A stretch of 64,000 nt of DNA from Poseidonocella sp. HB161398 (GCF_005870025.1 NZ_VATA01000011.1:97792-161791); one strand, 5' to 3'. Positions 16,909-26,185 are shown, numbered from the stretch's first letter. Notes: generated by a model not told the origin, from the sequence alone. Numbers and translations are program-made.

Positions 16909-17811
16909 ATGCTGACGGAGCTGAAGACCTTCCTGGCGGTGGCGCGCCATGGCACTTTCGCGGCGGCGGGCGACCGGGTCGGGCTGACCCAGTCGGCGGT
17001 CAGCGGCCAGATGCGGCGGCTGGAAGAGAAGCTGGGCAAGCCGCTCTTCGCCCGTACCGGGCGCAGCGCCGAGCTCAATGCCGACGGGCGGCTGCTGCTG
17101 TCGCGGGCCGGGGCGCTGCTGGAGATGGCAGAGGGGCTGCTGGCGCCCGGGGAGCCGGGCAGCCAGACCGGCAGCCTGGCGGTCGGGGCGATCGCCTCGG
17201 TGCATCTGGCGCTCTTGCGGCAGGTGCTGCCGGGCTTCCTGGCGGAGTTCCCGGCGATGCGGGTGCGGGCGGTTCCGGGCACCTCGATGGAGCTGCTCGA
17301 CCGGCTCGACGGCGGCGAACTAGACCTGGCGCTGGTGATCCGGCCGGGCTTCGGCCTGCCGCCGGGGCTGGGCTGGCGCCCGCTCCTGCGCGAGCGCTTC
17401 GTGCTGGTCTCGCCGCCCGGCTGGCCGCCGGAAAGCCAGGCGGAGATGCTCGCCGCGCGGCCCTTCCTGCGCTACAACCGCATGTCCTTCGGCGGGCGGC
17501 AGGTGGAGCGCTTCCTCGAGGCCGGGCGGATCGCGGTGCGCGACTGGGCGGAGCTCGACGACATCCCGACGATCCTGGCGCTGGTCGCCGACGGGCGCGG
17601 CGTGTCGATCGTGCCCGAGGCGGCTGCCTACCGCGCCGAGCTGGCGCAGGTGCGGGTGACGGCGCTGGCGCCGCCCGCGCCGGTGCGCGAGATCGGCATC
17701 ATCCATCCCGCGCTGCCGCCCGGCGCCGGGGCCGCGCCGGACGGGCGCTTCATGGCCCTCTGTGCGGCGGCGGCGGCGGAACTGCCGGGCGGCGGGCTCA
17801 GCAGCGGGTGA
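16909..17811 (+). CDS. LysR-family regulator of the second VOC module
   Basis: The 300-residue product has the LysR DNA-binding domain (TFLAVARHGTFAAAGDRVGL, QSAVSGQMRRLEEKLGKPLF) and an effector domain with typical GVSIVPEAAAYR near residue 230. It is divergent from the VOC gene at 16388 and converges with the M24 gene, whose end it overlaps by 14 bases. Probable local regulator of the VOC gene. Confidence 0.9.
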   Translation: MLTELKTFLAVARHGTFAAAGDRVGLTQSAVSGQMRRLEEKLGKPLFARTGRSAELNADGRLLLSRAGALLEMAEGLLAPGEPGSQTGSLAVGAIASVHLALLRQVLPGFLAEFPAMRVRAVPGTSMELLDRLDGGELDLALVIRPGFGLPPGLGWRPLLRERFVLVSPPGWPPESQAEMLAARPFLRYNRMSFGGRQVERFLEAGRIAVRDWAELDDIPTILALVADGRGVSIVPEAAAYRAELAQVRVTALAPPAPVREIGIIHPALPPGAGAAPDGRFMALCAAAAAELPGGGLSSG

Positions 17812-18979
17812 TGCCGCGGGGCAGGGAGGAGAGCACGTCGATGCCGGTTTCGGTGACGATCACCGTTTCCGAGGCGCCGACCGTGAAGGCGCCGTAGCGG
17901 CGCAGCGTGGCAGGCAGGTGGAAGACCATGCCGGGCTCCAGCGGGCGCGCCACCCCGGTGAAGAGCGACAGGATCGCGCCCTCGCCCCAGTCCGGCGCGA
18001 AGGCCGCGCCCATGGAATAGCCGATCCGCTTGCGGAAGGCCGCCGTGTGCCCGGCCGCGTCGATCACCGCCTGCGCGGCGTCATGCGCAGCCGAACAGGG
18101 CCGGCCCGGCGCCATCGCGGCCAGCGCGGCATCGAGCGCGCGCTCGGCGCAGTCCTGCATCTGCTGCACATCGGCGGGCACCTCGCCGACCCAGGCGGCG
18201 CGCATCAGCGCGGCGTGATAGCGGTCATGGCTGCCCGCAAGTTCCAGGAAGACGCCGTCCCCCTCGGCCAGCACCCGGCGGCGCCAGGTGGCATGCGGGA
18301 TGCCGCAGCGCGGACCCGAGGAGACCAGCGGCTCCATCGCCATCGCCTCGGAGCCCGAGCGGATCGCGGCGGCCATCATCGCGGCGGTGATCTCGTTCTC
18401 GTCGGCGCCCGCGCGGCAGGTGGCGAGCGCGGCGCGGATCCCGGCCTCGGCATGGCCGGCGGCCAGGCGGATGCGGTCGAGCTCGGCCGGGGACTTCACC
18501 GCCCGCAGCCCCTCGGCCAGGCCCGAGCCGTCGACCAGCGCCACGCCGCCCAAGGCGGTTTCCAGCCGGGCGGACATCTCGGGGCTGACGAACCAGCCCT
18601 GGCGTTCCACTGCCAGCGTCTTCAGGCCGAGCCGGCCGACCAGCGCGGCCAGCGCCGCGGCCGGATCCTCGCCGTCCTGGTAGGCATGGATGTTCTCCAG
18701 CCAGGTATTCGCCGCCGCGCCGGTGGTCTCCAGCTGGCGGACCAGAAGATGCGGCGCGCCCGAGGCGGGGACGAGCAGCGCCTGGAAGGCGAAATAGCCG
18801 GCGGTCTGGCGGCCGGTGGCCCAGAAGATGTTCTCGGGTCCGGTCAGCAGCAGCGCATCGGCGCCCGCGGGCAGGGCGCGGCAGAGCGCGGCGATCCGGG
18901 TCTCGAATTCGGCGGCGGGGAACACCGCCTCGGCGCCGCGGAGCCCGGGGACTGCGGAGGTGGGGGTCAGGTCTTGCAT
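17798..18979 (-). CDS. M24 / creatinase-fold hydrolase (ectoine-hydrolase-like), probably not a metallopeptidase
   Basis: The 393-residue protein has the two-domain creatinase/aminopeptidase P layout, with the pita-bread domain from about residue 165. The usual M24 metal ligands (D, D, H, E, E) are mostly absent. In the histidine loop the sequence is RIGYSMGAAFAPDWGEG, and only the last Glu (GASETVIV) remains. This is the pattern of creatinase and ectoine hydrolase (DoeA), which cleave C-N bonds without metal. The start is ATG 18979, with AAGGA upstream; a longer frame to 19039 would run into the GntR gene. It is the last gene of the long operon starting at 27282, which suggests cleavage of an amide or cyclic amidine. 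Confidence 0.85.
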   Translation of the reverse strand: MQDLTPTSAVPGLRGAEAVFPAAEFETRIAALCRALPAGADALLLTGPENIFWATGRQTAGYFAFQALLVPASGAPHLLVRQLETTGAAANTWLENIHAYQDGEDPAAALAALVGRLGLKTLAVERQGWFVSPEMSARLETALGGVALVDGSGLAEGLRAVKSPAELDRIRLAAGHAEAGIRAALATCRAGADENEITAAMMAAAIRSGSEAMAMEPLVSSGPRCGIPHATWRRRVLAEGDGVFLELAGSHDRYHAALMRAAWVGEVPADVQQMQDCAERALDAALAAMAPGRPCSAAHDAAQAVIDAAGHTAAFRKRIGYSMGAAFAPDWGEGAILSLFTGVARPLEPGMVFHLPATLRRYGAFTVGASETVIVTETGIDVLSSLPRGITRC

Positions 18980-19001
18980 CGGATCGTCCTTCCGCCCGGG
19001 T

Positions 19002-19646
19002 CTAGCGCCCGAGCCAGCCCAGGAAACGGGCACGTACATTGTCGAAATGCGCTGCCATGGCAGCGGCGGCGGCGGCGCTGTCGCCCGCGCGGATCGCGTC
19101 GATCACAGCGAGATGCTCGCATGCCTGCTCGGCGAACCGGTCATGGGTGCGGGTGATGGTGCAGCGCCGGGCGATGACGCGCTGCTCGGCGAGGATCTCG
19201 GGCAAGAGCTCCAGCCCGGCGGCGCGCGCGACCGCATCGTGGAACCGGTCGTCGACCTCCCAGAACCGGTCGAAGGCGGTGCTGGCGCCTTCGGCATAGG
19301 GGCGGGTCTCGGCCTCGGAGGCGTCGAGCTCGGGCGAGGGGCCGCGCCCGGCCGCGCGGGCGGCGGCGGCGCTTTCCAGCGCCCGGCGCAGCGCGACGAT
19401 CTCCAGCAGGTGCTCGACCGAGACCGGCCGCACCACCAGCGCGCCATTGGCCATCCGCCCGATCACCCCCTCGCGTTCCAGCCGCGACAGCGCGGAGCGC
19501 AGCGGCGTGCGCGACACGCCGGTCTGCTCGGCCAGCTGGCGTTCGCTCAGCACGTCCTCGGGCGCGATCCGCGCCTCGAGGATCGCCTGCTTGATCTCGC
19601 GATAGGCCCGCTGGGCCAGGGTCTCTCCTCCCGTTGCCGTGCTCAT
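19002..19646 (-). CDS. GntR-family regulator (FadR/FCD type)
   Basis: The 214-residue product has a GntR winged helix (LAQRAYREIKQAILEARI, LSERQLAEQTGVSRTPLRSA) and an all-helical FCD effector domain from about residue 75. Its overlap with the M20 gene by 4 bases places it inside the operon that it may control. It is one of three FCD-type GntR proteins in this island, besides those at 21873 and 32693. Confidence 0.88.
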   Translation of the reverse strand: MSTATGGETLAQRAYREIKQAILEARIAPEDVLSERQLAEQTGVSRTPLRSALSRLEREGVIGRMANGALVVRPVSVEHLLEIVALRRALESAAAARAAGRGPSPELDASEAETRPYAEGASTAFDRFWEVDDRFHDAVARAAGLELLPEILAEQRVIARRCTITRTHDRFAEQACEHLAVIDAIRAGDSAAAAAAMAAHFDNVRARFLGWLGR

Positions 19647-20920
19647 GGCGCGTCCGCCTCCGCGGGCTGCGGCGCCGGGGCGGGGCCCGACAGCACGGCG
19701 GCCTTCAGCGTCTCCACCGCGCGGACGAGATCGGCGGGGTCCATGCCCTCCTCGGGGCAGTGGCTGCCATCCCAGTTGCGCACGAAGATCATCACCGACT
19801 CCCAGCCCGCCGCGGCGAAGGCCGCCGCGTCATGGCCGCCGCCCGAGAGCATCCGGCGCGGCGCGGCGCCGAGGCTGGCGGCGCCGGCTTCCAGCCAGTC
19901 GCCCAGCCGCGGCGAGAGCCGCATCGGCTGCGAACGGCTCTGCGCGCCGAGCTCGAAGCGGATGCCGGGCCGGGCGGCCTCGATCGCCGCGATGCGCGAT
20001 TTCAGCATGGCATCCATCCGGTCGAGCACGGCGTTGTCCTCGGAGCGCAGGTCGAGGCAGAATTCCAGCTCTCCGGGCACCTTGGCCATGGCATGGAGCG
20101 GTCCGGCGGCATCGACGCGGCCGAAGGTGACGGCCAGATCCTCGCCGCCGTCGAGCAGCTCGGCCCAGTCGGCATCGAGCGCCTGCACCAGATCGGCGAA
20201 GGCGAAGACCGCATCGGCGCGGCTGTCGCGCGGGGCGCCGCCCGAATGCGCCCAGACGCCGTGGATCTGCGCGTTGCGGTAGCGCAGCCCGCCGCGCACG
20301 CCCGAGACGATGGCATGGCTCTCGCCCGCCTCGTCGAGCACCGGCCCCTGCTCGATATGGACTTCGACGAAGGTGGCGGGGGCGCGGGGCGGCGCCTGCA
20401 GCGCGGCCTCGGGGTCAAGCCCCTGGGCGGCCATATGCGCGGCCAGCGTCTCGCCGGTATCGCTGCGGCGGACCTCAAGATCGGCGCGGGTCAGCCGGCC
20501 GGTGGCGCCGCGAGAGCCCAGGTAGGAGGCGGGAAACCAGACGCTTTCCTCGGCGCGGGTGACGGTGACGACGATATCGGTCTGCGGCGTGGCACCCTCT
20601 TCGCGCAGCCCGGCGACAAGCGCCAGCCCGGCGGCGACGCCCGCCTGGCCGTCATAGGCGCCGCCCTGGCCCACGGTGTCGAGATGCGAGCCGACATGGA
20701 GCGCGGGCGCGCTGCGGTCGGCACCGGGCATCCGGGCGAAGAGGTTCCCCGCCGCATCCGTGGTGATCTCCAGCCCGAGCGCGGCCGCCTCGTCGCGGAT
20801 CACGTCATGGGCGCGGCTTTCGAGATCGGAATAGGACGGCCGGGTCCAGCCGGGCCCGTCCTGGCCGAGGGCGTTGACGCGGGCCAGCACCCGATCGACG
20901 GTGTCGCGGATCGCGCTCAT
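19643..20920 (-). CDS. M20-family amidohydrolase (hydantoinase/carbamoylase type)
   Basis: The 425-residue enzyme belongs to the zinc-dependent N-carbamoyl-amino-acid hydrolase / allantoate amidohydrolase group. Metal-site motifs are GSHLDTVGQGGAYDGQAGVAAG (first block, in two adjoining pieces), TRAEESVWFPASYLGSR (usual EE followed by variation), VEVHIEQGPVLDE near residue 190, and SGGGHDAAAFA near 360. It probably hydrolyses an N-acyl, N-carbamoyl or amide bond of an amino-acid derivative in the cytoplasm. It overlaps genes on both sides by 4 bases, which indicates a tightly coupled operon. Confidence 0.87.
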   Translation of the reverse strand: MSAIRDTVDRVLARVNALGQDGPGWTRPSYSDLESRAHDVIRDEAAALGLEITTDAAGNLFARMPGADRSAPALHVGSHLDTVGQGGAYDGQAGVAAGLALVAGLREEGATPQTDIVVTVTRAEESVWFPASYLGSRGATGRLTRADLEVRRSDTGETLAAHMAAQGLDPEAALQAPPRAPATFVEVHIEQGPVLDEAGESHAIVSGVRGGLRYRNAQIHGVWAHSGGAPRDSRADAVFAFADLVQALDADWAELLDGGEDLAVTFGRVDAAGPLHAMAKVPGELEFCLDLRSEDNAVLDRMDAMLKSRIAAIEAARPGIRFELGAQSRSQPMRLSPRLGDWLEAGAASLGAAPRRMLSGGGHDAAAFAAAGWESVMIFVRNWDGSHCPEEGMDPADLVRAVETLKAAVLSGPAPAPQPAEADAP

Positions 20921-21876
20921 GCCCCGGCTGCCTTCGCGCCCAGCTGGTCCGCATTCACGCAGGTCGCGGGCAGCCCGCCCTTCAGCGCGGTGACGACATT
21001 GGCGGCCGCGCCGCGGGCGACGCGGATCAGCGCCTCTTCTGTGGTGGCGCCCAGATGCGGGGTGAAGATCACCTGCGGGAAGGCGGCGAGCGGCCCCTCG
21101 GGCGCGCCATGCTCGTAGACGTCGAGCCCGGCCGCCGCGACCTGCCCCGAGGCCAGCGCACCGGCCAGCGCCGCCTCGTCGAGGATGCCCTGGCGCGCGG
21201 TGTTGACGAGGATCGCCCCGGGCTTCATGGCGGCGAAGCGGGCGGCATTCATCATGTGGCGGGTCTCGGGGCGCATCGGCGTGTGCAGCGAAACCAGATC
21301 GGCGCGGCCGAGCCCCTCTTCCAGCGTGGCGACGCGCTCGTAGCCGCCGGTTTCGGCCGCGCGGGGCGAATAGACCAGCACGGTCATGCCGAAGGCCAGA
21401 TCCAGCATCGCGGCAAGCTGGCGGCCGATATTGCCCCAGCCGGCGATCAGCGCGGTCTTGCCCTGCAGCTCGATGAAGGAGGCGCTTTCGCGGAAGCCCT
21501 TCTGCCCTGCGCGCTCGGCGCGGTCGCCCCCGGCAATGCCGCGCGCCGCGGCCAGCGCCAGGCCGAGCGCCAGTTCGGCCACGGAGCGGGAATTGGCGCC
21601 GGGCATGTTGCAGACCGGGATGCCGCGGGCCGAGGCCGCGTCCTTGTCGACCGCGTCATGGCCGCTGCCATGGACCGAGATCACCCGCAGGCAGCCCGCG
21701 GCGGCGATCGCCTCGGGCGAGAGCCCGGCATCGCGGGTGATGACGGCGTCGCAATCGCCGATCAGCCCGGCGACGGTCGCCATGTCGGCGGCGGGGCAGC
21801 GGACCGGCTCGATCCCCTCGGCGCGCAGCAGCGCATGGCCTTCCTCGTGGATCGGCTGGATGATGAGACATTTCAT
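20917..21876 (-). CDS. D-isomer-specific 2-hydroxyacid dehydrogenase
   Basis: This 319-residue NAD-dependent enzyme interconverts a 2-hydroxy acid and a 2-oxo acid. The dinucleotide motif GWGNIG is near residue 147. The catalytic Arg (NTARQGILDEAAL), Glu (GLDVYEHGAP) and His (TPHLGATTEEA) are in the usual order. The start at ATG 21876 overlaps the stop of the GntR gene by 4 bases; upstream in-frame sequence is Arg-rich shadow. It resembles phosphoglycerate dehydrogenase without the regulatory ACT domain. The substrate is unknown. Confidence 0.9.
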   Translation of the reverse strand: MKCLIIQPIHEEGHALLRAEGIEPVRCPAADMATVAGLIGDCDAVITRDAGLSPEAIAAAGCLRVISVHGSGHDAVDKDAASARGIPVCNMPGANSRSVAELALGLALAAARGIAGGDRAERAGQKGFRESASFIELQGKTALIAGWGNIGRQLAAMLDLAFGMTVLVYSPRAAETGGYERVATLEEGLGRADLVSLHTPMRPETRHMMNAARFAAMKPGAILVNTARQGILDEAALAGALASGQVAAAGLDVYEHGAPEGPLAAFPQVIFTPHLGATTEEALIRVARGAAANVVTALKGGLPATCVNADQLGAKAAGA

Positions 21877-22538
21877 GGGCGGCGGGCCTTCTGGTCTTCG
21901 AGCGCGTCGAGCCGTCCCAGGACGGCATCGCGGGCATGGGTCAAATGGTCGGTCATCAGCCGGGCGGCAGTGTCGCCGTCGCCCCGGCCGAGAGCGTCGA
22001 GGATGTCGAGATGCTCCTCGAAGCCCCTGAGATAGCGGTCGGGCACCTGCGAGCGGTCGAACATGCAGGTGCGGCGGCGCAGCCCGGCGACGACGCCGAT
22101 CACCGCGCGGTTGGCCTGCGCGTCGAGCATCATCGCGTGGAACGCGTCGTCGAGCTGCCACTGGCCGATGCTGGCATCCCCGGCGATGAAGGCGCGGGTG
22201 CGCGCGGCCATCTCCTCGATCCGCGCGGGTGCAAGGGCCGTGGCAGCGGCGCGGGTGGCCTCGGGCTCGAGCTGCAGGCGGAGGAAGAAGATCTCCTCGA
22301 TCTCGGCGCGCGGCAGGCGGCGGACCTTGAGGAAGCGGCCCTCCTGCACGGCGAGCCCCTCGCTCTCGATTCGCTTGATCGCCTCGCGCACCGGCGTGCG
22401 GGACATGCCCAGCTCCTGGCCGAGCGCGGCCTCCTGCAGCCGGGCGCCCGCGGGCAGGCGGCCCTCGAGGATCATGCCGATGATCCGGCGATGGGCCTCG
22501 GCGGCAAGCCCCTGTCCGGAGGCGGTCAGCTCTGCCAT
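21873..22538 (-). CDS. GntR-family regulator (FadR/FCD type)
   Basis: The 221-residue regulator has the GntR helix-turn-helix (AAEAHRRIIGMILEGRLPAG, then LGQELGMSRTPVREAIKRIE) and a helical FCD ligand domain. It sits within the operon, overlapping pxpC by 13 bases and the dehydrogenase by 4. It is distinct in sequence from the GntR proteins at 19002 and 32693, so the island may respond to more than one effector. Confidence 0.88.
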   Translation of the reverse strand: MAELTASGQGLAAEAHRRIIGMILEGRLPAGARLQEAALGQELGMSRTPVREAIKRIESEGLAVQEGRFLKVRRLPRAEIEEIFFLRLQLEPEATRAAATALAPARIEEMAARTRAFIAGDASIGQWQLDDAFHAMMLDAQANRAVIGVVAGLRRRTCMFDRSQVPDRYLRGFEEHLDILDALGRGDGDTAARLMTDHLTHARDAVLGRLDALEDQKARRP

Positions 22539-23557
22539 ACGACCTCCTCGGGCGGCCAGATGCCGCCGACCAGGTCGCAGGACAGCAGGTAGGCGGAGCT
22601 GAGCGCGCCCTCGGGCTTCGGCCGCAGCGCCTCGAGCCGGGCGCGCAGGCGGCGGCGGCTGTCGATCCAGATCTCCTCGGCCGCGTCGCGGTCGACGGGG
22701 ACGAAGCGGAACCGGCTGCCGGTCGGCAGCTGCGCCAGGCGGGGCAGGTCGGCGCCGATCACGGTGGCGATCTTGGGATAGCCGCCGGTGGTCTGCGCCT
22801 CGGCCATCAGGACCAGCGGCCGGCCCGAGCCCGGCACCTGGATGGAGCCCGGCACCGTCCCGTCGGAGACGATGTCATGTCCGCCCTCGGCCGCCAGGAC
22901 CGGGCCGTCGAGCACCATCGCCATGCGGTCGCGCTGCGGCGTGACGGTGAACTCCTCCGCGGCGAAGCGCGCGAGGGTCGCGGCGGAGAAGCGGTCGTCC
23001 TGCGGGCCCGGAACGACGCGGATCTCGGCCGGGCCGTCCCTGTCCTCGGGCGCGGAGACCGCCGGGGCGAGGCAGGGATCGAACGGGTCGAACGCGCCGA
23101 GCGGCAGCACGTCGCCGGCCTGCAGCGCCCGGCCGTCGAGGCCGCCGAGCCCGCTGCGCAGATGGGTCGCGCGCGATCCCAGCGCCGGGGCGATGGCGAT
23201 GCCGCCCGAGACGGCGAGATAGCCCCAGGTCGCGCCGCCGACGGCGCCGATCCGGACCTCTTCGCCCGCGCGCAGCCGGTAGGCCTGGCCCGCGACGCCC
23301 TTCTGCCCGGGCAGGGCGAGGTCGATCCGCCCGCCGGTGACGGCGATGCGGCAGTCGGTCTCGGCGCGGAAGCTGCCGCCGAACCCGGCGAATTCGATCG
23401 CCGCCGCGGCCGGGTCGTTCCCGGCCAGCGCATTGGCCAGCATCATCGCGGGGGCGTCCATCGGCCCGGCGGCCGAGACGCCCTGGTGGCGCAGCCCGCC
23501 GCGCCCGGCATCCTGCACGGTGGCCAGGGGGCCGGGGGAAAGAACGGTCAGGCTCAT
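22526..23557 (-). CDS. pxpC: 5-oxoprolinase subunit PxpC, second copy
   Basis: The 343-residue second PxpC has the family N terminus LATVQDAGRGGLRHQGVSAA followed by GPMD, the TWGYLAVSGGI/LGSRATHLRSG block near residue 120, and GSIQVPGSGRPLVLMAEAQT followed by TGGYPKIATVIG near 245. The GGYPKIATVI block is closer to characterised PxpC/KipA proteins than that of the first copy. It overlaps pxpB by 4 bases. Confidence 0.92.
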   Translation of the reverse strand: MSLTVLSPGPLATVQDAGRGGLRHQGVSAAGPMDAPAMMLANALAGNDPAAAAIEFAGFGGSFRAETDCRIAVTGGRIDLALPGQKGVAGQAYRLRAGEEVRIGAVGGATWGYLAVSGGIAIAPALGSRATHLRSGLGGLDGRALQAGDVLPLGAFDPFDPCLAPAVSAPEDRDGPAEIRVVPGPQDDRFSAATLARFAAEEFTVTPQRDRMAMVLDGPVLAAEGGHDIVSDGTVPGSIQVPGSGRPLVLMAEAQTTGGYPKIATVIGADLPRLAQLPTGSRFRFVPVDRDAAEEIWIDSRRRLRARLEALRPKPEGALSSAYLLSCDLVGGIWPPEEVVWQS

Positions 23558-24300
23558 GCGGCCTCCTCCGGCGCGATCAGGGCGGAGCCGGCCTCGGCCT
23601 CGGCGGAGAGCCGGGCGAAGGCGGCGGCGTCGACGGGCTCGAAGCGGACGCGGTCGCCGGCCTCCAGCAGGAAGGGATCGGCGCGGCGCGGGTCGAAGAG
23701 CCGGACCGGCGTCGCCCCGAGGAAGCGCCAGCCCGAGGGGCCCGCCACCGAGTTGATGTTGCCCTGCTTGCCGCCGATGCCGATGGCCCCCGCGGGGACC
23801 AGCTGCCGCGGCTGCGGCAGGCGCGGGGCGTGCAGGATCCCGGGCAGGCCGCCGAGATAGGCGAAGCCCGGGGCGAAGCCGATCATGTAGACGCGGTACT
23901 CGGCCCCCGAATGCAGCGCGACCAGCTCGTCGGGGGTCATGCCCTTCTCTGCGGCGAGGCTCTCGAGATCGAGCGCGGCCGGGCCGCCGTAATGCACCGG
24001 CACGCGCCAGAGCCGCCCGGTCTCCGCCCTGGCCTCGAGCCCGGCATGGAGCGCCAGCAGCGCCTCGCCGAGGGCCGCGCCGCGGATCCGTTCGGGGTCG
24101 TAGCGCACCAGCAGCGAGCGGTAGGTCGGCACGCGCTCGGTCACGCCCGCGATCTCTCCGGCGGCGATGGCGCGGTCGAGCGCCGCGGCCAGCGCGATGA
24201 TGCGGCGGTTGGCGCCCTCGTCCACGGCCTCGGAGATCTGGAAGGTCAGCGCCTGCTCGCCCGAGGGCAGCAGGCGCGGGGTGTAGTCCTCGCCCTGCAT
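23554..24300 (-). CDS. pxpB: 5-oxoprolinase subunit PxpB, second copy
   Basis: The 248-residue protein has the KipI/PxpB pattern: SEAVDEGANRRIIALAAALD, PTYRSLLVRYDP, YRVYMIGFAPGFAYLGGLP near residue 138, and GGKQGNINSVAGPSGWRFLG near 180. Unlike the first copy it keeps the canonical loop with GPSGW. It follows the TRAP large permease with a 1-base stop/start overlap (TGATG), so transport and ring opening of the substrate are translationally linked. Confidence 0.93.
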   Translation of the reverse strand: MQGEDYTPRLLPSGEQALTFQISEAVDEGANRRIIALAAALDRAIAAGEIAGVTERVPTYRSLLVRYDPERIRGAALGEALLALHAGLEARAETGRLWRVPVHYGGPAALDLESLAAEKGMTPDELVALHSGAEYRVYMIGFAPGFAYLGGLPGILHAPRLPQPRQLVPAGAIGIGGKQGNINSVAGPSGWRFLGATPVRLFDPRRADPFLLEAGDRVRFEPVDAAAFARLSAEAEAGSALIAPEEAA

Positions 24301-25601
24301 CAGCGGTTCGCCATCATGTTCGGCACCACGTCGACAATGCCCGGCGCCACGGCGATCAGCACGACGAAGCCCGCGAGGATCAGGAAGAACGGCAGGGTCG
24401 CGCGGGTGATCTTGCCGATCGAGTCGCCGGTGATCCGCTGGATCACGGTCAGGTTGAAGCCCACGGGCGGGGAAATCTGCGCCATCTCGATCACGACCAC
24501 CAGGAAAATGCCGAACCAGACCTTGGAATAGCCGGCTGCTTCGATGAGCGGCAGGGTGATCGGCAGCGTCATCACGATGCAGCCCAGACCCTCCATCACC
24601 GTGCCGAGGATCACGTAGAAGACCAGCAGCATCAGGATCAGCGCCAGCGGCGACAGGCCCCAGCCCTCGATCGTGCCGGCGATGTAGCGCGGCAGGCCGA
24701 GATAGCCGATGGCGGTGGAGAGGAACATCGCGCCGATCATGATCAGCCCGATCATCGCGCAGCTGTCGGCGGCGGCGCGGCAGGAGGCCAGGAGCCCGCG
24801 CAGGTTCAGCGTCCGCTGGGCGATGCCGATGGCGATGGCGCCGAAGACGCCGACGGCGGCGGCCTCGGTCGGCGAGGCGAAGCCGGCATACATCGAGCCG
24901 ATGACGATGAAGATCAGCACCATGAGCGGCCCCAGATCCTTCAGCGCGCGCAGCTTCTCGACGAAGCTCGTGGGCGCGGGCGGGGTGCCGACGAGGGACG
25001 GGTTCATCACCGCGCGCAGGCCCAGATAGCCCATGTAGGCGGCGGCGATCATCAGCCCCGGCAGGATGCCCGCGATGAAGAGGCGCAGGACGGATTCCTC
25101 GGCCATCACGCCGTAGATGATCATGATGGTCGAGGGCGGGATCAGGAAGCCCAGCGTGCCTGCGCCCGCGAGCGAGCCGGTGACCAGCCCGCGGTCGTAG
25201 CCGCGGTCGAGAAGCTGCTTGGCGGTGATCCGGCCCACGGTCGCGGTGGTGGCGGCCGACGAGCCGCAGACCGAGGCGAACATGGTGCAGCCCAGCACGG
25301 TCAGGTGGCTCAGCCGCCCCGGAACGCGGCGCAGCCAGGGCGAAAGCCCGGTGAAGAGCGCCTCGGAGATCTTCGTGCGGAAGAGCAGTTCCGCCATCAG
25401 GATGAAGAGCGGCAGCGCCAGCAGTTCGGCCGACGAGAGCACGTTGAAGGCCTGCTGCGCGATCAGCTTGGCGACCGGCATGTTCGGCTTGAAGATCGCG
25501 AGCATGCCCGCGCCGCTGCCGATCAGGCCGAGGCCGATCCAGACGCCGGAGCCGAGCAGCAGGACGAGGAGCCCGAGGAGGGTGAAGGAAATCTTGGCCA
25601 T
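24300..25601 (-). CDS. TRAP transporter large permease (DctM family), second system
   Basis: The 433-residue integral membrane protein has the DctM motifs ALPLFILMAELLFRTKIS, FASVCGSSAATTATVGRI, TGSLAGAGTLGFLIPPSTIM and ASPTEAAAVG, and about a dozen hydrophobic segments. It completes the TRAP system with the two genes upstream (25606 and 26299). The shared blocks with the permease at 11060 are family-wide, and overall similarity appears moderate, so the two systems may carry different substrates. Confidence 0.93.
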   Translation of the reverse strand: MAKISFTLLGLLVLLLGSGVWIGLGLIGSGAGMLAIFKPNMPVAKLIAQQAFNVLSSAELLALPLFILMAELLFRTKISEALFTGLSPWLRRVPGRLSHLTVLGCTMFASVCGSSAATTATVGRITAKQLLDRGYDRGLVTGSLAGAGTLGFLIPPSTIMIIYGVMAEESVLRLFIAGILPGLMIAAAYMGYLGLRAVMNPSLVGTPPAPTSFVEKLRALKDLGPLMVLIFIVIGSMYAGFASPTEAAAVGVFGAIAIGIAQRTLNLRGLLASCRAAADSCAMIGLIMIGAMFLSTAIGYLGLPRYIAGTIEGWGLSPLALILMLLVFYVILGTVMEGLGCIVMTLPITLPLIEAAGYSKVWFGIFLVVVIEMAQISPPVGFNLTVIQRITGDSIGKITRATLPFFLILAGFVVLIAVAPGIVDVVPNMMANR

Positions 25602-25605
25602 GGGA

Positions 25606-26154
25606 TCACTCCAGTCCGGTGCCGGCGGGAAGGCCTTCGCCGCGGATCAGCCGCAGGAGCTGGGCGACGAGCTGAAGGCAGAGCAGGATGGCGCCGAAGG
25701 CCAGCACCGATTGCGGCCAGACCAGCGGGATGCGCACCACCGAGGCCGAGGTCGAGCCGCGCTGGAAGCTGAGCCAGGCCATCTGGCCGATCGCCCAGGC
25801 CAGCAGCGCGGCGGCGAAGAGCCCGGCGAGGCAGGCGAAGATGTCGAGCGCGCGGGCGGCGCGCGGCGGCAGGATCTCGGCCAGGCCGGTGACGCGCACA
25901 TGGCTGCCCGATTTCAGCGCGCTGGCGCAGGAGAGCATGAAGCAGGACCCCATGAGGTAGGCGGCGACATCCCAGGAGAAGGAGATCGAGGTATTGGCGA
26001 GGTTGCGCGCCAGCACTTCGGCGCCGACCAGCCCGAAGATGGCCAGCAGGCACAGCGCGGCGGCGATATTGGCCAGATCGGCCAGCCGGTCGGCGGGCGC
26101 GATGATCCGGGCGAAGCGGCCGGAGGCGGGGGCTGGGGGCTGCGAGGTCTGCAT
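25606..26154 (-). CDS. TRAP transporter small permease (DctQ family), second system
   Basis: The 182-residue product has four predicted membrane helices (around residues 28-48, 65-82, 105-128 and 145-165) and the DctQ signature SGSHVRVTGLAEIL after helix two. It lies 144 bases downstream of the binding-protein gene, with strong stem-loops between, and 4 bases upstream of dctM. Confidence 0.85.
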   Translation of the reverse strand: MQTSQPPAPASGRFARIIAPADRLADLANIAAALCLLAIFGLVGAEVLARNLANTSISFSWDVAAYLMGSCFMLSCASALKSGSHVRVTGLAEILPPRAARALDIFACLAGLFAAALLAWAIGQMAWLSFQRGSTSASVVRIPLVWPQSVLAFGAILLCLQLVAQLLRLIRGEGLPAGTGLE

Positions 26155-26185
26155 GCGGTCTCCGTGGCTAGGAGGGGGAAAAGGG

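Noticed and set aside
17798..18979. Calling the M24 gene ectoine hydrolase doeA outright
   Set aside because: Similarity is limited to the fold and one loop, and the partner genes doeB, doeC and doeD in their usual order are absent.
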